Shown here piece after piece: positions 34,908 to 42,211 of a stretch of 64,000 nt of DNA. The notes under the pieces are model-generated. The model was not told where the DNA came from and did no database searches. It saw nothing but the letters and a program-made list of their open reading frames with translations. A program made the translations under genes and the position numbers. The stretch is from an uncultured bacterium (GTDB lineage Bacteria > Patescibacteriota > Saccharimonadia > Saccharimonadales > Saccharimonadaceae): NCBI GenBank assembly GCA_902761145.1, contig CACWJA010000004.1, forward strand, positions 62,001 to 126,000. Reading direction: 5' to 3'. Position 1 is the stretch's first letter, and each line of letters opens with the position of its first letter.

Positions 34908-36176
34908 GTGAGAATAGTAATAGCTACGGCGGTGTATTATCCGATGATAAATGGTGTGGCTGTGTTTTCCTATAATTTGGCAAAAGGGTTGGTGAAGCGT
35001 GGGCATGAGGTGATGGTGATATGTCCTTCACAGACAGGCCGCAATTACACTAGAACGGTAGATGGTGTAAAAACTGTATATCTGAAGTCTGTAGACGCTA
35101 AGGTATATCCGGATCAGATACATGCGGTACCGGAAAAGAAAAAAGTCTTAGGCATAAAAATACCGCATGTAGTGTATAAGCATGGGCTTAGAGTATCTGT
35201 TTTTCCTCAGATAGAGGTGAAGAAGGCATTGGATGGGTTCCATCCCGATGTGGTGCATGTGCAAGTATCTGATCCTATAGGGTTGTCTGTGGTGTGGTAT
35301 GCTAGAAGGCATGATATTCCGGTGGTGACAACGGAACATAATCAGCCAGATGTATTTACTGATCCTTTGAAGATGCCTGGATTAGTAAAAAAACCAGTGA
35401 ATTATTTATTGTCTTCGTATTTTAGAAATAGACAAAGTAAAAGTGATTTTGTGACGATGCCGACCGAGAAAGCTATAAAAGAACTTATTTGGTCGCGTAA
35501 AACGGAGTTTCCGGTGCCGGTGGCAGCGGTTAGTAATGGTGTAGATCTTACGAATTTTAGACCTGGTAAACCCGCTTCTGAAATATATAAGAAATATAAT
35601 ATCCCTAACGATAGGCCTATTGTACTATATGTGGGTAGAGTAGATCCCGAAAAGAAGCTGGGGCTAGTGATAGATGCGTTTAACGAAGCGTGTAAGAAAA
35701 TTCCGACAGCATTTATGGTGGTAGTAGGTGATGGAGTGGACAGAACGAGGATGGAAGGTAAGGCTAAGAAGATGGGACTGTGGCAAGACATGCGGTTTTT
35801 GGGAAAAGTATTGCCGCCGGATTTGTATGAACTTTATAAAATAGGTGATGTGTTTGCTACTGCGAGCGAGATAGAGACGCAAGGCATAGTACTAATAGAG
35901 GCAGCGGCGTGCGGCTTGCCGCTGATTGCAGTAGACAAGGGGGCAGTAAGTGAAGTATGTATTAGTGGTAAAAATGGGTTTTTGTGTGAACCTGGTAATG
36001 TAAAAGAGATTAGCGATGCGATGGTAAAAATTTTGTCTGACGCTAAGCTTGGCAAGGAATTTGCAGAAAAATCTACTAAAATTGCTAGCGAACATGATTT
36101 TGAGAAAACTTTGGATAAGTTTATTAACATCTATAAGAGTGTGGTAGAAAAAAAGTTTTCTGATAATAGTGCTTAG
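34908..36176 (+). CDS. Glycosyltransferase, GT4 family
   Basis: 422 aa, GT-B fold. The GTG at 34908 is used, preceded by GGGGGTGA. The N-terminal half opens MRIVIATAVYYPMINGVAVFSYNLAKGL and keeps an EHNQPD loop. The C-terminal half has RPIVLYVGRVDPEKKLGLVIDAF and the GT4 EX7E-type site in ATASEIETQGIVLIEAAACGLP. It is related to alpha-mannosyl/glucosyl diacylglycerol transferases such as those making glycolipids or lipoglycan bases; the acceptor is unknown. Followed by structured repeat copy 2. Confidence 0.85.
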   Translation: MRIVIATAVYYPMINGVAVFSYNLAKGLVKRGHEVMVICPSQTGRNYTRTVDGVKTVYLKSVDAKVYPDQIHAVPEKKKVLGIKIPHVVYKHGLRVSVFPQIEVKKALDGFHPDVVHVQVSDPIGLSVVWYARRHDIPVVTTEHNQPDVFTDPLKMPGLVKKPVNYLLSSYFRNRQSKSDFVTMPTEKAIKELIWSRKTEFPVPVAAVSNGVDLTNFRPGKPASEIYKKYNIPNDRPIVLYVGRVDPEKKLGLVIDAFNEACKKIPTAFMVVVGDGVDRTRMEGKAKKMGLWQDMRFLGKVLPPDLYELYKIGDVFATASEIETQGIVLIEAAACGLPLIAVDKGAVSEVCISGKNGFLCEPGNVKEISDAMVKILSDAKLGKEFAEKSTKIASEHDFEKTLDKFINIYKSVVEKKFSDNSA

Positions 36177-36180
36177 GGGT

Positions 36181-36324
36181 ATTGCTTATAATTCATTATT
36201 ATTTCGGAAGCTGCGCTTTGACGCAATCAAAGATTATACATCAAAGCTTCGCCCCTCCGGCGAAAAGAATCGCCCTGAAGGCGATTTTTTCTTAATGTTC
36301 CTCAATAATAATGAATTACGCAAT
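36181..36324 (+). repeat. Structured intergenic repeat, copy 2
   Basis: Closing stem: ATTGC/GCAAT (36181-36185, 36320-36324), then AATTCATTATTATT (36190-36203) with its perfect complement (36304-36317), the TC/TC internal loop and GGAA/TTCC. Inner parts match copy 1: a CTTTGA/TCAAAG hairpin, CGCC-CCTCC-GGCG, a third hairpin (AATCGCC/GGCGATT followed by a T-run) and CTTAATGTTCCTCAATA. It lies between the convergent glycosyltransferase and leuS genes, so it may also terminate transcription. Confidence 0.75.
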
Positions 36325-36335
36325 ATATCCTATTG

Positions 36336-38615
36336 TTAAACAACGATGTTGAGGATTTTGGCTTTGGGTACGAAAATGGTCTTTTTGATGCCGGGTTCGG
36401 TGTATTTTTTGATCTTGTCGTCGGCAAGAGCAATGGCGACGACTTTTTCTTCGTCGGCGAGATTGGATGCGTCTATTGTAATTTTGGAACGAAGTTTGCC
36501 GTTGACTTGTATGATGATTTCGGCTGTATCGCTAGTGAGGTATTGGTCTTCCCATTTTGGCCATTCGTCGTCTGAAGATAATTTTTCTAGCATTTCGGAA
36601 GCTAAGTGCGGTGCGAAAGGTTTGAGTAGCTTGGCTAAGACTATGAGATCTTCTGTAATGGCGCCGACTTTGTAGAGTTCGTTGACGTATTCCATAAGTG
36701 CGGCTACAGCTGTATTAAAATTGTAGCGATGAATATCCTCAGTGACTTTCTTGATGGTACGATGACGAGTGGTGACGGTATGATCTGTATCGCTCACTGG
36801 GGTGGCAAAGCATAGTGTCCAACAACGATTGAGGAACCTATATACGCCACCTACGGAGCGAGTATCCCAAGCAGCATCTTGATCGTATGGGCCAATGAAC
36901 ATTTCGTAGGTACGAAGAGTATCCGCACCGTAGCCATCATTGATTACATCTAGTGGGTCTATGACGTTACCTTTAGACTTACTCATTTTTTTGCCGTCTG
37001 GAGCATTGATATAGCCATTATAAAGAAGACGTTTGATAGGCTCGCGGAAAGGCAGATAACCTTCGTCGGCAAAGAATTTGCACCAGAAACGGATGTATAA
37101 TAAGTGCGCTACGGCATGATCGGCACCGCAGTAATAATCTACTGGTTCCCAGTATTTGATAGCTTCTTGGCTCCATGCGGCTGTGTTGTCGTGAGGTGAA
37201 GCGTAACGCCAGAGATACCAGGACGAGCAGGCATAGCCGTCTAAGGTGTCTGTTTCGCGGGTCATTTCTTCTACTTGACCGATGGCTTCGTTGTAGATGT
37301 TGACTTTGAGCCAGTCGGTGGCTTTGGCTAGGGCGCTGCGGCCGGTATTGTCTGGCTGATAATCGTCTACTTCTGGAATGAGTACTGGGAGTTGGTCTTC
37401 TGGGATAGGGTGAGGATTGCCTTCGCTGTCGTAGGCGATAGGGATAGGGCAGCCCCAGTAGCGTTGACGAGAAATGAGCCAATCGCGCATACGATAGGTG
37501 GTTTTGAGCGTGCCGAATTTGTCACGATCGCAGAGTTCTGTTTCGACGATTGGGAGATCGAATTTTTCTGCGAATTCGTGGTCGCGGTCGTCCATAGCTG
37601 GTACCGCCATGATGGCGCCAGTACCGTAACCAGCTAGTACGTAGTCTGCTACCCAGATAGGGATCTTGGCCTTGGTGGCAGGATTGATGGCATATGAGCC
37701 AGTGAATACACCTGTTTTTTCTTTGTTTTCTTGACGTTCGATTTCGGATTTTTTGAGTGCGGCAGCTTTGTATGCTAGGACTTTTTCGCGGGTATCGTCG
37801 GTGAGGAGACTCTCTAATTGGCCGTATTCTGGAGCAACTACTAGAAAGGTAGCACCATAAATGGTATCTGGGCGGGTAGTGAATACTGTGATGTGGGGTG
37901 CGCCACTTTCTACGGCAAAGTCTATCTCGGCGCCGACGCTACGACCGATCCAGTTTTTTTGCATTGTTTTGATTTTGTCGGGCCATTCTAGGTGGTCGAT
38001 CTCGTCGAGTAATTCGTCGGCGTATTCGGTGATTTTGAAGAACCATTGCTTCATCTTCTTTTTTTCGACTTCGTGACCGCAGCGCCAACATTTGCCGTTT
38101 TCAACTTGTTCATTGGCAAGGACGGTTTGATCTACGGGGCACCACCATTGGTAGGATTCTTTTTGGTAGGCGAGGCCTTTTTTGTAAAGCTGAAGGAAAC
38201 ACCATTGGGTCCAACGGTAATATTCGGGATCGCTAGTGTTGATCTCGCGGGACCAATCGATAGCAAAGCCTAGGCGTTTGGCCTGTTTGCGGAAGTTGTC
38301 GATATTAATCTTGGTGACTTTTTGTGGGGCGGTGCCTGTCTTGATGGCGTAGTTTTCGGCTGGGAGGCCAAAAGTATCATAACCGAATGGACGCAAGACA
38401 TTGAGCCCCTGCTGAGCGTGGAATCGCGCAAGAACATCTACGATGGTAAAATTGCGGACGTGACCGACATGAAGACCAGCTCCAGATGGGTATGGGAACA
38501 TTTCGGCGAGCATTACTTTGGGGGTGCCTGGGGCTTCTTTAGCCTTGAATGGGGATGTTTTCTCCCAGATTTGTTGCCATTTTTGTTCTATCTTGAGCGG
38601 TTCGTATCTTTCCAT
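36336..38615 (-). CDS. leuS: Leucyl-tRNA synthetase
   Basis: 759 aa class I synthetase on the minus strand, shorter than E. coli LeuRS (860). PYPSGAGLHVGHVRNFT gives the HIGH motif. A zinc ribbon is kept (WWCPVDQTVL, then CWRCGHEV). The CP1 editing domain is present: VFTTRPDTIYGATF and GYGTGAIMAVPAMDDRDHEFA. KMSKSKGNVIDP is intact. An anticodon-binding domain and a short C-terminus follow. The start at 38615 is 6 nt from an extended TATAAT box. Confidence 0.96.
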   Translation of the reverse strand: MERYEPLKIEQKWQQIWEKTSPFKAKEAPGTPKVMLAEMFPYPSGAGLHVGHVRNFTIVDVLARFHAQQGLNVLRPFGYDTFGLPAENYAIKTGTAPQKVTKINIDNFRKQAKRLGFAIDWSREINTSDPEYYRWTQWCFLQLYKKGLAYQKESYQWWCPVDQTVLANEQVENGKCWRCGHEVEKKKMKQWFFKITEYADELLDEIDHLEWPDKIKTMQKNWIGRSVGAEIDFAVESGAPHITVFTTRPDTIYGATFLVVAPEYGQLESLLTDDTREKVLAYKAAALKKSEIERQENKEKTGVFTGSYAINPATKAKIPIWVADYVLAGYGTGAIMAVPAMDDRDHEFAEKFDLPIVETELCDRDKFGTLKTTYRMRDWLISRQRYWGCPIPIAYDSEGNPHPIPEDQLPVLIPEVDDYQPDNTGRSALAKATDWLKVNIYNEAIGQVEEMTRETDTLDGYACSSWYLWRYASPHDNTAAWSQEAIKYWEPVDYYCGADHAVAHLLYIRFWCKFFADEGYLPFREPIKRLLYNGYINAPDGKKMSKSKGNVIDPLDVINDGYGADTLRTYEMFIGPYDQDAAWDTRSVGGVYRFLNRCWTLCFATPVSDTDHTVTTRHRTIKKVTEDIHRYNFNTAVAALMEYVNELYKVGAITEDLIVLAKLLKPFAPHLASEMLEKLSSDDEWPKWEDQYLTSDTAEIIIQVNGKLRSKITIDASNLADEEKVVAIALADDKIKKYTEPGIKKTIFVPKAKILNIVV

Positions 38616-38621
38616 GTGAAT

Positions 38622-38630
38622 ATTATACCA
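38622..38630 (-). promoter_or_regulatory. Extended -10, leaderless-type, of leuS
   Basis: On the minus strand TGG TATAAT, with the hexamer at 38627-38622, ending exactly 6 nt before the ATG at 38615. No SD. Confidence 0.6.
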
Positions 38631-38645
38631 TAAAATAGGGATAGT

Positions 38646-38672
38646 AAAAGCGCCGCGTTAGTAGCGGCGCTT
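38646..38672 (-). terminator. Terminator of the 38677-39375 gene
   Basis: GCGCCGC (38650-38656) and GCGGCGC (38664-38670) with a 7-nt loop. On the minus strand it is followed by TTTT. Confidence 0.8.
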
Positions 38673-38676
38673 CGGT

Positions 38677-39375
38677 TTAGAAGTGTTTGAGGGCATGCTG
38701 TGCAACGATACGCAGTAACTTGTCGTTTTGTTCGAATGCGTGGTGAATCTCAGGGTTGATGTATGGCGGTAAACATAAGATTGCTCGTTGTATCGTATCG
38801 AGCGTAGGCGGGAAGATTACGTATTTTTCCTTGAAATCTAACTTTGCGAGCTTGTAGGCCTCCTCAATATAATAATCGTTATTGGGGCGTAAGGCAAGAA
38901 TTTCGGTGATGCGCTTGATGAAAGAATAATCTTCAAGGGCGTTCCTGAAGCCGATCATTTCTATTGGCAAATATATATAGCGATCATATGGTGCGGTATC
39001 GAAAAACTTTCTACCTACACTATTGCTTGATACTCGCTGTTGGTGTACAGCGGCAATGGCCTTGAAGATGATTTCACCTTTTTCCTCGTCGGGGATAGAT
39101 TTTCGATCAATCTGATTATGTAAATCTTTACATGATTTGACGGGGGTGTTGTCGTGTATGATAATCTCTGTGAGATTGTCTGGAGATACGATCCCGATTT
39201 TCATTAAGGATCGAATGATAGACGTAATGCCGGCGACCATAGGGTCCTCGATCTTGACGAGCTTTTCGACCGCGTTTATTGGGAATGGGGAATTACGGTA
39301 GGGTGAAATGGTTGGAAAAAACTTGCTGACTTGGGATTTTGCGACATCCCAATAGATGCTGCTGACTTGTTGCAT
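38677..39375 (-). CDS. Conserved-looking hypothetical protein
   Basis: 232 aa. Start at 39375 (MQQVSSIYWDVAKS) because AAGGAGG lies just upstream; an in-frame ATG 48 nt earlier lacks an RBS. Mixed alpha/beta composition, no signal peptide or membrane helix, no recognised motif. C-terminal half is helical. Own promoter (TTGACT, TATCAT) and terminator. The upstream neighbour is the candidate structured RNA on the same strand. Family not recognised. Confidence 0.7.
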   Translation of the reverse strand: MQQVSSIYWDVAKSQVSKFFPTISPYRNSPFPINAVEKLVKIEDPMVAGITSIIRSLMKIGIVSPDNLTEIIIHDNTPVKSCKDLHNQIDRKSIPDEEKGEIIFKAIAAVHQQRVSSNSVGRKFFDTAPYDRYIYLPIEMIGFRNALEDYSFIKRITEILALRPNNDYYIEEAYKLAKLDFKEKYVIFPPTLDTIQRAILCLPPYINPEIHHAFEQNDKLLRIVAQHALKHF

Positions 39376-39428
39376 AGCTGTCCTCCTTAAGGTGCAAATA
39401 GATACATCCGTAAAGATGCTCATTGTTA

Positions 39429-39457
39429 ATGATATAATAGTTTTGTTAATTAGTCAA
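39429..39457 (-). promoter_or_regulatory. Promoter of the 38677-39375 gene
   Basis: Minus strand TTGACT (39457-39452), a 17-nt spacer and TATCAT (39434-39429). Predicted start near 39422, leader about 47 nt with AAGGAGG. Confidence 0.5.
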
Positions 39458-39481
39458 TAGCTAATTTTATTTATGTAACGA

Positions 39482-39512
39482 TAAAAATATTCCCCAGCCA
39501 TCGGCTGGGGAA
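39482..39512 (-). terminator. Terminator of the candidate RNA
   Basis: TTCCCCAGCC and GGCTGGGGAA form a 10-bp stem with an ATC/GAT loop (39490-39512). The minus strand continues into TATTTTTAT. Confidence 0.8.
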
Positions 39513-39894
39513 AGAATAATTTTAGCAAGTGGGTGATCTGATATGTTTTTCTCTCATTATTGTCTGGCCTCTCTAAGCTTCGTTATTTTTTGAAGTTAGT
39601 AAATGTGGGGTTTCGACAGTGAACCATCCTGCCTTGCCCTCCTCGGAAAGGTTGCACGAAACATGAAATGCTTCGTTGATCCAGCTAAGCTGGTGTAACG
39701 GCGTGTAATTTTATTTGACTAAGTCAAATAACAGTTGATAGGGGAGAGTGGGGCTTCTACAGCGTGTTTGATTGAAACACAAGTTAATCACTCCTTGTAA
39801 TATACTAAGCTTTGACGATATAAGCGTTGGGCCCATTTTTGCGCGGCATATATAGCGTTTCGCGCGTGGTGCCAGACAGCATCATAAGCTTGCA
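39482..39894 (-). ncRNA. Candidate structured RNA of about 410 nt, family unknown
   Basis: A complete transcription unit on the minus strand: near-consensus promoter at 39929-39901, predicted start at 39894 and an intrinsic terminator at 39512-39482. The ends pair: GCAAG (39893-39889) with CTTGC (39529-39525), and TGTCTGGC (39878-39871) with GCCAGACA (39568-39561). Local hairpins between them include GCGCG/CGCGC, GTGTTT/AAACAC, a 10-bp TTATTTGACT stem, CCAGC/GCTGG and ACGAAGCAT/ATGTTTCGT. A 15-nt motif occurs twice (13 of 15 identical). Size and closed ends recall tmRNA or RNase P RNA, but neither family's conserved core is present. Small ORFs overlap it, so a leader with peptides is the alternative. 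Confidence 0.5.
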
Positions 39895-39895
39895 T
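39788..39895 (-). other. Possible 35-aa leaderless small ORF inside the candidate RNA
   Basis: ATG at 39895 lies 5 nt after the TATAAT box, matching the leaderless spacing seen elsewhere. It encodes 35 aa opening MQAYDAVWHHARNAIYAAQK and ending VYYKE. Its last codons contain AAGGAG overlapping the TGA, placed to serve a TTG or GTG downstream. It could be a peptide or chance openness within a structured RNA. Confidence 0.3.
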
Positions 39896-39900
39896 TTGTA

Positions 39901-39929
39901 ATTATAGCACATACTTTTAAAAAAGTCAA
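39901..39929 (-). promoter_or_regulatory. Strong promoter of the candidate RNA
   Basis: Minus strand TTGACT (39929-39924), a 17-nt spacer, TGC and TATAAT (39906-39901): one of the best sigma-70-type promoters in the window. Confidence 0.8.
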
Positions 39930-39965
39930 TAGTTTTGTATGATTTTGGTGAAAAATGCAAAAAAA

Positions 39966-39974
39966 TGATATACT
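39966..39974 (+). promoter_or_regulatory. Extended -10, leaderless-type, of the SpoU methyltransferase gene
   Basis: TGA then TATACT (39969-39974). With the usual 6-nt gap, transcription starts at 39981 on an in-frame GTG; ATGs at 39975 and 39978 would lie upstream of the start site. Confidence 0.5.
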
Positions 39975-39980
39975 ATGATG

Positions 39981-40487
39981 GTGAGAATGATTTTGGTATT
40001 AGATAATATAAGGTCTACTTATAATGTGGGGGCGATTTTGCGTACAGCAGAAGGATTTGGGGTAGAAAAGGTGATATTATCTGGCTATACGCCTAGAGTA
40101 CATGATATTAATCTTTTGCCGCACTTAAGGGCAAAATTGGATAAGGAGATACATAAGACAGCACTTGGTGCTGAAGATATGTTGGAGGTGTATTCGTGTG
40201 GTAATATAATTTTGGAGCTGAAGAACTTAAAAAAACATGGTTGGATGATAGTAGGGCTAGAAAATAATATTGGTGAGCCGAATTTGGTAGAATTAAATAG
40301 TTTAGAGATGAACAAAAGACTATCTGATAAGGTGGTACTGGTGTTGGGAGAAGAAGTAAGGGGGATAGATTATTCGCTGTATGATTTAATTGATCTGTTT
40401 GTAGAAATACCCATGAAGGGTCAAAAGGAATCTTTTAATGTATCTGTGGCGGCGGGAATTGCCATTTATGGTATAATGAACTTATGA
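39981..40487 (+). CDS. SpoU/TrmH-family RNA 2'-O-methyltransferase
   Basis: 168 aa from the GTG at 39981 (an ATG at 39975 adds two residues). SPOUT knot enzyme: motif 1 LVLDNIRSTYNVGAILRTAEGFG, motif 2 VVLVLGEEVRGID, motif 3 IPMKGQKESFNVSVAAGIAIYG. It should methylate a ribose in tRNA or rRNA with S-adenosylmethionine; the target is unknown. It is short, lacking the N-terminal substrate-binding domain of TrmH or RlmB. The stop overlaps the glutaredoxin start (ATGA). Confidence 0.88.
   Translation: MRMILVLDNIRSTYNVGAILRTAEGFGVEKVILSGYTPRVHDINLLPHLRAKLDKEIHKTALGAEDMLEVYSCGNIILELKNLKKHGWMIVGLENNIGEPNLVELNSLEMNKRLSDKVVLVLGEEVRGIDYSLYDLIDLFVEIPMKGQKESFNVSVAAGIAIYGIMNL
40469..40477 (+). promoter_or_regulatory. 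Extended -10, leaderless-type, of the glutaredoxin gene
   Basis: TGG then TATAAT (40472-40477), lying inside the 3' end of the methyltransferase gene and ending exactly 6 nt before the ATG at 40484. Confidence 0.55.
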
Positions 40488-40690
40488 TAAAAGTATATAC
40501 TACGCCAACTTGTGCGTATTGTCATGCGTTAATGGATTGGTTTGATGATATGGGGGTGGAATATGAGGAGACGGATGCGACTAAGTATCCCGAGATTACT
40601 ACTGTGCCGGTGACGGAGATTGACGGTGAACAAATAGTGGGGTTTGATAGGCCAGCAATAAGAAAAGCTTTGAAAAAGCTAGCAGCGTAG
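40484..40690 (+). CDS. Small glutaredoxin-like protein
   Basis: 68 aa thioredoxin-fold protein. Redox motif CAYC at residues 8-11 (TPTCAYCHALMDWF), the cis-Pro TTVPVTEIDG and a GFDRPAIRKAL helix, all typical of NrdH/glutaredoxin-like proteins. Probably a thiol-disulfide reductant for an unknown partner. Very short, like phage and CPR versions. Confidence 0.88.
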   Translation: MIKVYTTPTCAYCHALMDWFDDMGVEYEETDATKYPEITTVPVTEIDGEQIVGFDRPAIRKALKKLAA

Positions 40691-40798
40691 GAATTTAGCA
40701 TAAAACATACATGTTCTTTGAATGGGCATTGTTTGTATTGGATTATATTTTGTGATACAGGATGGCCGATATATGACTGCGGTCTTGTTTGTAAAGGC

Positions 40799-40827
40799 TT
40801 GCTAAAAACAGAAAAAGGTGATAGAAT
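40799..40827 (+). promoter_or_regulatory. Promoter of the rpmF-nusB-Nudix group
   Basis: TTGCTA (40799-40804), a 17-nt spacer ending TGA, and TAGAAT (40822-40827). Predicted start near 40834, with AAGGAG before the ATG at 40859. Confidence 0.55.
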
Positions 40828-40858
40828 GAGTAAAATTATCTATTAAATAAGGAGCAAA

Positions 40859-41041
40859 ATGCCTGAACCTAAAAAACAGAGTAGCCCACGGAAGACGGGC
40901 TTGAGAAGGAGTCACTTGAGGCTAAAGTTGGCTCGGAGAGTAAACAAGGTTTCTCCAGTAAAAGCTTTTGAGACCAAGAAAAAGACCCCAAATCTTAAAG
41001 TTAAAACCACGAAAAAAGTATTAAAGGAAAAAGAAGTTTAA
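40859..41041 (+). CDS. rpmF: Probable 50S ribosomal protein L32, cysteine-free
   Basis: 60 aa, very basic. The N-terminus MPEPKKQSSPRKTGLRRSHLR resembles the L32 start (PKRRTSKSRRDKRRAH pattern). The Cys-x2-Cys...Cys zinc knuckle of ordinary L32 is absent and the C-terminus is a Lys-rich tail. Placed directly before nusB with a good SD (AAGGAG). Another small basic RNA-binding protein is possible, but L32 fits best. Confidence 0.65.
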   Translation: MPEPKKQSSPRKTGLRRSHLRLKLARRVNKVSPVKAFETKKKTPNLKVKTTKKVLKEKEV

Positions 41042-41045
41042 AAAC

Positions 41046-41597
41046 ATGGCAAGTAATCGACATTTAGGTAGAGTTATTGTTCTACAGAGTTTATATGAAT
41101 ATGAGCTAAGAACCCTCGCACACGACCCGGAAGTCGATTTGGATGTGGTGGTTGCAAAAAATATAGAACCGTACGAAAAAGCCCTTGGGGATACTGAATT
41201 TGTATACAATTTGGCGCACAAAGTAGTAGAAAACTTTGCTACTTTGGATGAGGCTCTGCAGCCGATGGCTCCAGAGTGGCCGATAAGTTCAATTGCGGCG
41301 ATTGATCGCAATATACTGAGGATGGGGCTATATGAGCTTTCGGAATGCAGGGATGCTATTCCTCCTAAGGTAGCCATAAATGAAGCCGTCGAGCTGGCAA
41401 AAGCATTTGGGAGTGAAAACTCATCAAAATTTATAAATGGTGTACTCGGTACAGCATATAAGAAGCTCGGGATTGTAGAAGAGAAAAATGAATCAAGAGA
41501 AAAAACAGCCAAGAAGGCCGATTCAGAGAATGATGAGGCAGGGGGAGCCGATGGCGAAAAGATCGTTGAAAGTGCCGGAAGCACTACCAACGAATAA
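41046..41597 (+). CDS. nusB: Transcription antitermination factor NusB
   Basis: 183 aa. All-helical NusB domain (residues 1-138): RHLGRVIVLQSLYEYEL, SSIAAIDRNILRMGLYEL and PPKVAINEAVELAKAFGSENSSKFINGVLG are diagnostic. An acidic tail follows. With NusE (S10) it supports antitermination of rRNA operons. It starts 4 nt after rpmF; its tail overlaps the start of the Nudix gene by 47 nt. Confidence 0.93.
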   Translation: MASNRHLGRVIVLQSLYEYELRTLAHDPEVDLDVVVAKNIEPYEKALGDTEFVYNLAHKVVENFATLDEALQPMAPEWPISSIAAIDRNILRMGLYELSECRDAIPPKVAINEAVELAKAFGSENSSKFINGVLGTAYKKLGIVEEKNESREKTAKKADSENDEAGGADGEKIVESAGSTTNE

Positions 41598-42099
41598 AGT
41601 AAAAGAATCTGCTTTTTCAAAGATAAAATCGGCAGTATTTAGAAGAAAAGTTGCTATCCAAGAGATAGTAAGGGAACCTACGTCTGGTGGGATTGTTTTT
41701 AGGTTCACAAAAGACAAGAAAGATATAGAGATTTTGTTGATTCAAGATTCGAAAGAGCGTTGGACTATTCCAAAGGGGCACATTGAGCCAGGCGAGACGG
41801 CGAAAGTGACGGCTAGGCGAGAGATAGAAGAAGAGACAGGGCTTAAAAATATTGATATATTGGCTTGGCTTGGTAAAATTCATTTTAAGTATCGTAGGTT
41901 GGATAAATTGGTGCTAATGACTACGCAGATTTATTTGGCGCAGTCTTTGGATGGTCATGAAACACCAGTGCCTGAAAAATGGATGAAGGGTATACGATGG
42001 TTTAGTTTTACAGATGCTCTTGAAGCGATAGAATATGACGATATCGGAAAACTGATGTTGATTGCTAAGAAAAAGATACGTGCAGGAGAATTTCGGTGA
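41551..42099 (+). CDS. Nudix hydrolase
   Basis: 182 aa. The ATG at 41551 (MAKRSLKVPEAL) is preferred over one 63 nt upstream because GGGGGAG precedes it. The Nudix box is complete: GHIEPGETAKVTARREIEEETGL at about residues 83-105. A Lys-rich N-terminal extension (about 1-45) precedes the fold. Likely hydrolyses a nucleoside diphosphate derivative or diadenosine polyphosphate; substrate unknown. Translationally overlapped with nusB. Confidence 0.88.
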   Translation: MAKRSLKVPEALPTNKVKESAFSKIKSAVFRRKVAIQEIVREPTSGGIVFRFTKDKKDIEILLIQDSKERWTIPKGHIEPGETAKVTARREIEEETGLKNIDILAWLGKIHFKYRRLDKLVLMTTQIYLAQSLDGHETPVPEKWMKGIRWFSFTDALEAIEYDDIGKLMLIAKKKIRAGEFR

Positions 42100-42211
42100 T
42101 ATTAGCGTGATTTAGATAATAATTAAGGTCGGGTTTCTAGTAAAAAGGTTTTTTATCGGAAATTCGGGTTTAATGATAATAATATACAAATGATTATTAA
42201 AGGAGGAAAAA

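Noticed and set aside
27153-36324. The paired intergenic elements as a MITE with terminal inverted repeats
   Set aside because: Terminal inverted repeats of one element family should be the same in each copy. Here the terminal stems differ completely and only the inner loops are shared. Not fully excluded if insertion targets pre-existing palindromes.
39600-39640. tmRNA 5' end on the plus strand (GGTTTCGACAG)
   Set aside because: The acceptor stem, a T-arm and a plausible tag are missing on that strand and no promoter precedes it. The strong promoter and terminator are on the minus strand.
39482-39894. RNase P RNA on the minus strand
   Set aside because: The size and paired ends fit, but the universally conserved GAGGAAAGUCC and ACAGAA segments could not be found.
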